Part shown: piece after piece, positions 56,141-64,000 of the stretch
Numbering within the stretch: the first letter of the stretch is position 1
Layout: each line of letters starts with the position of its first letter
NCBI GenBank assembly: GCA_017979445.1
Contig: CM030718.1
Coordinates: 18,409,021-18,473,020 of the forward strand
Direction: 5' to 3'
From: Akebia trifoliata
Taxonomy: Eukaryota; Streptophyta; Magnoliopsida; Ranunculales; Lardizabalaceae
DNA length: 64,000 bases
Notes under the pieces: model-generated
Seen by the model: the letters and a program-made list of their open reading frames with translations, nothing else
Told to the model about the DNA's origin: nothing
The model's database searches: none
Program-made: the position numbers and the translations under genes

Positions 56141-57647
56141 AGTAAACACCCCATTTTTGCATTCTCCTGATTAATCAACTCGTCAACTTAATCGCAACGA
56201 TTTCCAATGATGGATGATTATTTCAATGCTTTACTTGTTACTAGATATGTTTTAGAAATTCAGATGAGGTATCTCAAACTAACAAAACTATAGAAACCAC
56301 GCTACGCTAAGAAAATATAATCCCAAAAATATAGAAATCATCATCTTGCAGACAAAAAAAAGTTTTACAATAAAAATCACTAAAAAATGACCAAATTACC
56401 AAAATACCTCTAACATCAAAATATCCCTAGAGCCCACAATACGCTTAGGAAAATCCTTTCAAACACAAAAAAATAACAAATGAAATCAAATAAATCATTT
56501 CGTCAATTTTCACCAAATTTGATAAAATTACAAAAATACCCCTCATAAGGGTTGACAATCATTTCACGTCAAAAAATCTTATAAATAACACAAACCAATA
56601 ATCCCATTGAATTCCTTATGAAAAATTGATTCCAAAACATCTCGGAACATCGAAAATCAACTTAAAACGCAAATGTTTTCTTCGGGGGCAAAACGATAAT
56701 TTTTTAATTTGTAAAATTTTTAATTCCAAAATTAATAAATAAAATATTAATTAACGTAAAGTAAAACCTTAATAAAATTAATTTAAAAATATAAATTAAG
56801 TCAATCACATAAGACTTAAGTCAAAATCCTAATTAAAACCCTAATCTAAAAGACTAAGTCAATCTCATAAGATTTAAGTCAAAATCCTAATCTAAAAGAC
56901 CAAGTCAATCTCATAAGACTAAAGTCAAAATCCTAATCTAAAAAGACCAAGTCAATCTCATAAGACTAAAGTCAAAATCCTAATTAAAAACCTAAAAGAA
57001 ACATAATCAAATACTAACTCTACTCAAAAAACTATATAAATAGAAAGCTTCCACAACCTAATTTCGTAGGTCAAAGAAAACCCTAAAAAAAGTAGGTCAA
57101 AAAACCACCTTATCATTCCCAAAATCCTAATTTTGAAGTCCTAACCCCTTACCTATCATCTAAACCCTAACTTTTATTAAAAAAGACTCTCAAAACTTTC
57201 CAAAAACCACCTAGAAATCCATCACAATACTAGGAAAAACTCATATCTAAGGAGGAGATACTTCGTTTTGGAGATCCAAAGTAAATCCGGTGATAAAATA
57301 AAGTGAGAAAAAATTTATACGAGAAGTTGTTCTACCATATCTGAGAGAACAAGTTATTGCGATCGTCACAGGTATAATTTCTTTATCTTTTTTATTTATT
57401 TTAGGTCTTTAGCAATGTAATATTCTTAGGAATTAGTAGAGACCGGCATTTGTCGGGCAGGGTTGGTACCTAACACCTTCTAACCCCGTAATATAATCCC
57501 CGGACTTAGTTTCTTTTTTTTAGATTAGTTGTTTTTATCCATCTTGAGTCAATGCTTGGTTCCTATATCGTAATAACTAAGTGACGATTCCCAAACCTCA
57601 AAAATCAAAAGTAGATCCGCACATTCCGCGGATCAAGGGCGCTTTTA
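56141..57647 (+). mobile_element. LTR, TGTAGAC family, plus orientation
   Basis: Starts AGTAAACACCCCATTTTTGC, where the first base of the expected TGTAGAC start is altered, and ends GGGCGCTTTTA. Collinear with the minus-strand LTR at 1548-3095. Contains four near-copies of TAAGACT(A/T)AAGTCAAAATCCTAA around 56810-56990, and a TATA-like ACTATATAAATAGAAAG near 57031. Confidence 0.8.
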
Positions 57648-57648
57648 G

Positions 57649-57666
57649 TGGCGACTCCACTGGGGA
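57649..57666 (+). promoter_or_regulatory. Primer-binding site of right-hand element
   Basis: TGGCGACTCCACTGGGGA, one base after the LTR end, identical in position to the site at 1529-1546. Confidence 0.65.
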
Positions 57667-58008
57667 TTATTGAGGATCAAACTTGAAAAACCCCAAGTAT
57701 GGGAACATAACCATTTAGACCTAATTTTGTTTTGTCTATTTTTAATTTATTTGATTCGTTTATTTTTGGGATTGTATTATATTCTCGACATCATTTTTAG
57801 AATATTATTATGGAATATTATTTTCTATGATTCAATTTAGGATCATTTGGGATGATCCTAAATAATACAAGATATTGAGAGGATGATGATGTGGAAAAAT
57901 GGGCGTTGACAAATTTTTATTTGGATTATTTTTTGGGTTTGTATTATCCTTTGTTGGTATCATTTGATTCGATTTTGAATACTTTGATGTGGCATATATA
58001 TATATATA

Positions 58009-58372
58009 GGGAAATGTTCAGCAACAAACATTTTGGCAAAACATTTTTCAAAACATGGGTTAGAGGTTTTGGAATGGGCTGATTTTTGGTGGGGATGATC
58101 TCTACGGTGAGGAGATCATCATCACCAAAAATCAGCCCATTCCAAAACTTCTAACCCCATAGAAAATGGTTTACAAAAAATGGATGGTCTACGATTTTTC
58201 AACTTGTAAACTGGGGCTAGAAGTTTTGGAGTGGGCTGATTTTTGGTGAGGATGATCTCCTCACCGTAGAGATCATCCTCACCAAAAATCAGCCCATTTC
58301 AAAACCCCTAACCTATGTTTTGAAAAATGTTTTGCCAAAATGTTTGTCAAAATGTTTGTTGCTGAATGGGAC

Positions 58373-58374
<2 letters not shown>
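58009..58374. mobile_element. Double-hairpin foldback MITE in a (TA)n tract
   Basis: Ends GGGAAATGTTCAGCAACAAA and, inverted, GGGTCCCATTCAGCAACAAA. The arms continue through TTGGCAAAACATTTTTC. The middle has two hairpins, each with arms GGGCTGATTTTTGGTG(A/G)GGATGATCTC, at about 58071-58145 and 58215-58305. Their loops, TACGGTGAG and TCACCGTAG, are nearly complementary to each other. Both flanks are TA repeats, so the target duplication cannot be read. Confidence 0.8.

Positions 58375-58446
<72 letters not shown>
58375..58446. repeat. (TA)n microsatellite
   Basis: About 36 TA units immediately right of the MITE; a shorter TA run (57994-58008) lies on its left. Confidence 0.95.
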
Positions 58447-58449
<3 letters not shown>

Positions 58450-58826
58450 TTCAATCGGGGGTCATTTAGAATAGCCCTAAATAATAAAATATTCAAATTG
58501 ACATATGAATTGAGGATAGAATGATGGTAGTTGGGATGAGGAGCCTTAGACTTTTAAAAAAAAAAATTCTTTTTTGATGAATTTTTTTAGCACGTTAATA
58601 TGCATGGGTGATAACTTGTGAAAATAAATTATTTATGAGTGAGGTGCTAAAAAATAAAAATAAAAATTTAATGTTGTTACTAACAATGAGAGGATTCCAA
58701 GAAAAAACATCAAAATCAAAAATCAAAAATTTTTTTTTCATTGTGTGCCGTTAGCAGAAAAAAAATTTTGTTGTTTTTATCTTCTTCTCCAATGAAAAGA
58801 GGACAAAAAAATAGCAAGAAAGAGAG

Positions 58827-58828
<2 letters not shown>

Positions 58829-58877
<49 letters not shown>

Positions 58878-58887
58878 CCTCCCTCTC
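58829..58887. repeat. (CT)n microsatellite
   Basis: Uninterrupted CT units followed by CCCT units, inside the leader. The Leu/Ser and Arg/Glu frames through it are artefacts of the repeat. Confidence 0.95.
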
Positions 58888-61486
58888 AATCTTACACAAT
58901 GTCACCAAAAGAAAATCGATCTTTTTTGCTTTTGTCAAAGAAAATTGCAGAGTTTTGATGATATGTGATCGATAGAAAATTTTTGATTCAAAATGAAAAA
59001 GTGGGATCTCAATCAAAACAAAGTTTTTAAAATAAAATTTAAAAAAAAAAAAAAAAAAGAGACGAGAAAAGACACATAATTTGGTTTGGGTTTCTTGCTA
59101 AAAATCATTCGATTCTTCGAGTAAAAGTTTATGTTTCAAGCTCATGTGAAACCCAAAATTTTCAGATAAAAGATTAATCCAAATTTCTGTGGATTCAGAA
59201 ATAGAGAGATCGATCTGAAACTACAGATCAAGATCTAGGTTCATCAACTTTGCTAAAGATTGTCCATTGATGTGGAAATTTTGGGATTCGTAGATTTAAA
59301 GAATTTTTTTTTTATTTTTTCTTGTGAGTGTGGTTGGCCGCAACATGTATCTAAGAAGAAAAGAAAAGGTTTTTTTGTTTTAAGTTATATGTGGGGGCAT
59401 CATATTTCTATTAAAATAAAAAATAATTAGGGAATTTGTGAGTTTGTCATGTTGGCAGTAACACGTGATTTGTAAATAAAGAATTGCTGCCAACCAATGT
59501 TGGTGTTGAAAGAGAGAGAATTTTTATTGGCACTCCAATTTTTATCGATAGCACACAAGTTGATTGGAATACCTACAAGTTGGAGTGGCAATGGAATCAT
59601 TTTTTTATGGGGTGTTTTTAGCTTGTTTCAAAGCTAGTAATGTTTTTTTTTTTTTTTTAAGGGTTACTCCTTACCCCAACAATAATCATTCTATCTTCAA
59701 TATAATATTCTTTGAGAATCTCGATTTGTGTAGGATCTCCTAAAATAACCCTTGATTGGATCATAAAAAAAAAATTTGGTTTGGACTAAGAATTGTATGC
59801 TTGTTCAAACGATCGAATCCGATTATTAGTCATTGTGTTGAACGCCTATCTAATATTATCATGATCTTGATATATGTTTGATGTACTTATTTTTTATCTT
59901 AATGATGTGATTGGATTGGTATTTGTTTTGGATAATATTCATGTGATACCCACGTTGTAATGATATAATCAGGCCCATGGCGACATTTGTTTGAAAAAGG
60001 CCCCGGGTTACCCCACCCTGTTTTGCACACACCACTAGCATGTTTATCACTTTGCACGTTTGTATATCCCATATAGCCAACGTGGCACTAGTGCGTGGCC
60101 CGATCTCTTCGAAGATGAGACGTCATTCATGAAAATCACAACTTCAGTCACGTACCTTAGGGTATAAAAAACTGGGGCATCAATACCGTTTGATCAAGTA
60201 ACTCTGAAAGGTATATTAATGCACCTAGGTTGGAGCGACCTGAGCCTTTGACCTATTGTAAATCGCACAGTCACATGTCCCGATTGCCAACGTAGTACTA
60301 GTACGTGGTTGGTCCCCTTATGGGATGTTAAACCATTTATGAAAGCTACAACCCTAGACTTGTACCTATATGGTATATCAAAGGTAATCCAAATTCATCG
60401 ATTGCACTTCTTAGTCAAAATCAGTGCCTAAGCAAGATCCTGCCCTGCTGTACCCTACTGTACGAGGGGGATAAACAACGTCTATTCTAAACGAGAGGTA
60501 TTTAAGTGGGTCCTTGCTCAGCATCGTGCGCCACCTCTCAACTAGAGATTAAACTAGCTATTTTTTTACTTCAAAGATTTGGGTTGGGGTCTTACATTAT
60601 GACTACGGTATATTAAACCAAGTCACCACGTATCGAGAGGTATATAGGTACACTTGGGCAAGAGTGGCCAGATGAATTGCATTGCACGTAGTAAACTTAG
60701 AGTTTAGAAACCTCTCCTATACGTCACGACTCGAACTTATAGTGGGTGTTCCCAGGTTGCTTGTTGGAATGGACCTTACAAATAATGAGATCATGAAAGT
60801 ACGGTTTTGTCCTCAAGGATCAAATTTTTGTTTAAATTATTGTATTACTAGGTGCACCAACCTAATAAAAAATTCATTTTAAAAACTCGACAATGGTTCA
60901 TAATTACCCAGTCCATCTCGATCCAACGATCATGATGAGTTGGACCATTTAAATCAAAATGGAATTTAAATTCTTGTTAATTCAGGTTTTAACCCATTTT
61001 AAAAGAAGAAAAATATTATTTTTTCAGAAAAAGAATATTTTCCAGAAAAAATATTTTACAAAAGAAAAGAAAATGAAGGAAAAATGATTTACAAAATATC
61101 TATTTTTGCATGGAAAATTTTTGAAATATATTTTTTACAAAAAAATCTATTTTTTGCATGAACCTTGAAAAATTATTAAAATATATTTTTCAAAAAAAAA
61201 ATAATTGAAAAAAATAAACAGATTTGTAAAAGTTTTTATTCATTGAAACATTATTTGTTAATAATTTTCAAGAGTGCAATAGAATTGCATGAATGGATTG
61301 TTTAATGGATTGGTATACAAATTCAATAAAATCCTAGGATTTATTAAAATGTTATCAAGGGGGTAACACTGGAATTCACTTTTGATGGGATTATCATTGT
61401 ACGTAAGCTCAATCGTCCATCGTCTAGCTAGGGTTGTAAATCTGGTCAATTAGAATAAACGTCAATATCAAGTCAACAGTCAGAAA

Positions 61487-61916
61487 TGGCCTCAAAATTT
61501 CTCAACATCCCTCAGTTGTTCCCTAAAAATCATAATGACTTAGTTATACCGGTTGTAAGTAATATCTCGAGTCTGCAGTCCGTAATCAAGCCCGTTGTGG
61601 GTACTTGTCTTGAGTTTTCATGAGTCATGTAGGTTAGTTTGAATCCAATTATTTTATCAATCCATCAATGTCATGTTTTCTTTATATCGAGTCTACTATT
61701 TCCTTGTTGAGTAGAGCTAGTTTATCAAGTCTATAGAGGTGTCTATCACCCCATCTAAATTTGATTGGATAAAGGAAATTTTTGAATACCTCGAGCGCAT
61801 TAACGGATTAACTTCAAGGATAGATTTCTCTCATAAACAAGAAGATAAGGGTTGGGCTCAACTTTTAATCAAGAAAGCAAAGGTCATTGACCTCGGAACA
61901 GAAAATAATTCCTAAA
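61487..61916 (+). pseudogene. Possible ORF1/gag remnant of right-hand element
   Basis: ATG at 61487 opens 44 codons (MASKFLNIPQLFPKNHNDLV...). Further down another frame reads SRIDFSHKQEDKGWAQLL near 61815-61870. I recognise no domain. Position between leader and pol remnant suggests a decayed gag or extra ORF. Confidence 0.3.
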
Positions 61917-62144
61917 GAGATTCAAATAAAAACCCTTCTATCCCTAGAGGAACACGAGGGGATAATGAATTTACTCAGAAATTTCAAAAGACTTGTTCGT
62001 ATGGTCTGATGAGGATATGTTAGGTACAAGCTTGGGTATTGTTCAATACGGAATAGATACTCGTCTAATGAGATGAAAATATTGATAGAGATGTTATAAA
62101 ATGTATCAGTGTTATCCTCACTGCATCTTGAGTTACAAATCACA

Positions 62145-62850
62145 TATTATCTGTCGATACGGGGGTACCTTTTGAACTGATCTCTGATAATGGGTCTTAT
62201 TTCAAAGCTTAAGTCATTACTCTATGTTCAAAGTTCAAGATCCGGCATCACAAATCATCCCCCTACCGTCCTCAGATTAATGAAGCGGTTAAAATAGCTA
62301 GTAAGAATCTCAAGATAATCATCATGAAAATGTGTCAATCGCACTAAGATTGGTCAGAAAAACTACCATTCACATTATGGAGGTGTCGTACTTCAAATAC
62401 AGTCTTCCACTGGAATATGGAAACAGTCTTACTAGTTGAAATGGAAATCCCGTATTTTAAGGACTTGCTGGAAAATCAATTGCTAAAAACAGACGAGGCT
62501 TGTCATTAGGTACGAAGAGCTAAACCAGATTGAAAAAAAAAATAACCTAGAAGTTATGTACTACGCGTAAACTTATCAGAAAAGAGTTACTTACAAGAAA
62601 GTCAAAGTTCACCACTTACAAGTTAAGGATTTAACCATCAAACTTCAAAGAAAATTGAATACCCCTCCTTGACTATAGGAGGAAGTCTGAACCTAATTGA
62701 AAAGATTCATTCATTAAAGAAATATTATCGGGAAAAGCTACCAGACTACAAGACCATGATGGAATTGAATTACCAGAACCAACCAACCTTGACCAAATCA
62801 AACGGTACTACATTTAAGGAGGCCATATTTGACCGAAATAACTTTGTGCT
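62145..62850 (+). pseudogene. Integrase remnant of right-hand element
   Basis: Reads GVPFELISDNGSYFKA, then KFKIRHHKSSPYRPQINEAV, WSEKLPFTLWRCRTS, ETVLLVEMEIPYFKDLLENQ and, near 62758-62815, an ELPEPTNLDQIKRYY end. This is the catalytic and C-terminal region of a Ty3/gypsy integrase. The third catalytic acidic residue in the helix after SPYRPQ is lysine (NEAVKIASK), and there are stops (62212, 62347). No protease, RT or RNase H lies upstream within the window. Confidence 0.75.
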
Positions 62851-62989
62851 ACCCAGTTCAATATCTCCTTTCTCAACCCTTTTCAATCTTTTTCAAAAAA
62901 AAATACCTTTTTTTTTCTCAACTCGATCACCTAACCTAGGGGAGGAAAAATTCGAACTACATTTTAGTCTGTTCTCAAAATTCTGGGGT

Positions 62990-64000
62990 ACGTAGGCAAC
63001 CTAAGAAATTACTTCAGGCCCGACAACATTAAAAATAAAAAATAAATAAATAAGTAAATTTTTCCCACAAATAAAATTCAAATATTGTCAAAATGGGGAA
63101 GAAAATTCAAAGGAAAAGATAAAATGCCACACAAAGGGCATTCAAGTTTTGAGCCTAAAAATTCCTTTCTTTTTATGCCGAGTCTTAAGCCTACCCATAA
63201 AAGTCTTCCTAAGTACTATGCGAAAAGTTAAGAACGATAGCAAAGCACGATCAGATAGTAATTCCAAAAGGGAAGAAAAGGGAAGAAAAAAAAAATGGGG
63301 CCTACTAAGTTGAAATTTTGAAAATGCGACTTAGGCAAAAAATTAAGGCAAGCTCACAAGGTTGAAAATCTGAAAGGATGGTCTTGGCAACAATTAGACC
63401 GAAGAAAAAAAGTCTGCTAGGTAAAAAACCCAAAAAAGGTGACTTAGGCAAAAATTAAGGCAAGCTCGCAAGGTCAAAAATCTGAAAGGACGACTTTGGT
63501 AACAATTAGAGCTAAACAAAAATTAAAGAAAGCTCACTAGATTGAAAACCTGAAAAGACAATCTAGGAAAAAACTAGAACAAGCTCGCCAGATCGAAAAT
63601 CTGAAAAGGCGATTTAGGTAAAAATTAGAGCACAAAGAAAAATATAAGAAAATCTCAGGACGTTCAAGTCGAGACATTTGAAGTCTGAATAATCAAGTTC
63701 AATACTTAGCTTAAACCAGGCAAAGACTCAGAAACCACAAGTATCTTGTCTACGATTGATCTGAAAATTTTTACTTCCCCAAGTGAATCAAAGGGAAGAA
63801 GGGAGAATTCTATGATGAGTCTCAAAAAGAAATATTTTACTCTCTTGAGCCTGACTCAAAATCTTCAATCAAAATCAAAAGTTGAATCTTTATTGCGCTT
63901 GTGGTAATCAAATATTTCAAACCTTCCTACAAGGGGCACTTTCTTTCTTCTCTGATATGTAGTTTCCTCCTTATACTAGGGGCATTTTTTGTTTTTTACA
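62990..64000 (+). mobile_element. 3' non-coding region of right-hand element
   Basis: Opens with TGGGGTACGTAGGCAACCT, a motif often found after integrase in this group. Contains 50-60-bp tandem units (GACTTAGGCAAAAATTAAGGC, CAAGCTCACAAGGTTGAAAA, TCTGAAAGGA) at about 63310-63660. The 3' LTR is not reached before the window ends. Confidence 0.6.

Larger units (their letters stand above)
57667..61486 (+). mobile_element. Long non-coding leader of right-hand element
   Basis: About 3.8 kb with no supported gene. Contains the MITE at 58009-58374, two microsatellites, repeated CATTTAG..AGCCCTAAATAATA-like blocks, and two ~250-bp related blocks near 60050-60350 (CCAACGTGGCACTAGTGCGTGG and CCAACGTAGTACTAGTACGTGG). 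Leader motifs near 60420-60540 recur at 30600-30740. Confidence 0.6.

Noticed and set aside
58741..59016. Frames with runs of Leu-Ser or Arg-Glu on both strands
   Set aside because: Direct translation of the (CT)n microsatellite.

Overview
This window looks like nuclear DNA of a flowering plant. It is AT-rich, has one spliced plant gene, and is otherwise packed with LTR retrotransposons of lineages known from plants. I cannot name the species; nothing seen separates a eudicot from other angiosperms with confidence. No rRNA, tRNA gene, CRISPR array or bacterial-type operon was recognised.

The only intact host gene is a nucleotide-sugar/triose-phosphate translocator family transporter on the minus strand. 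It has four exons (19985-19545, 18944-18841, 18710-18482, 7105-6956) that join in frame to 307 codons plus stop. Its last intron is 11,376 bp and holds a small LTR element with a solo LTR nested in it (9439-14585), an old LTR-like piece (15460-15960), a miniature element with inverted LTR-like ends (16301-16800) and another solo LTR (17158-17824). A terminal-inverted-repeat element sits directly upstream of the 5' leader (20336-21431) and itself contains a foldback element (20600-21000).

Region by region: 1-3095 is the 5' end of an LTR element on the minus strand. 3096-5014 is the 3' end of a Tat-like Ty3/gypsy element with an antisense reading frame. 6956-20335 is the transporter gene. 20336-23404 holds DNA transposon-like repeats and an LTR fragment. 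23405-41385 is bracketed by two direct LTR-like repeats and contains an antisense plant-mobile-domain (PMD) pseudogene that appears split by a 12.8-kb gag-only element (25692-38505), which in turn contains a perfect solo LTR (27804-29490). 41386-56140 is a decayed Tat-lineage element with protease, RT, RNase H, a second RNase H and integrase. It is broken by a hAT-like MITE (43226-44037) and, inside integrase, by an LTR-internal-LTR-internal-LTR tandem of a chromovirus-like element (47266-54575). 56141-64000 is the 5' part of a second member of the family seen at 1-3095, in the opposite orientation, with a long repeat-rich leader, a double-hairpin MITE and an integrase remnant.

The genes do not form a pathway. 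The window is a stratified record: a housekeeping transporter gene whose intron and upstream edge absorbed elements, next to a stack of nested, mostly dead retroelements. The most unusual structures are the tandem retroelement with a shared internal deletion, the inverted-LTR miniature element, the double-hairpin module present in two elements, and the split antisense PMD pseudogene between LTRs.
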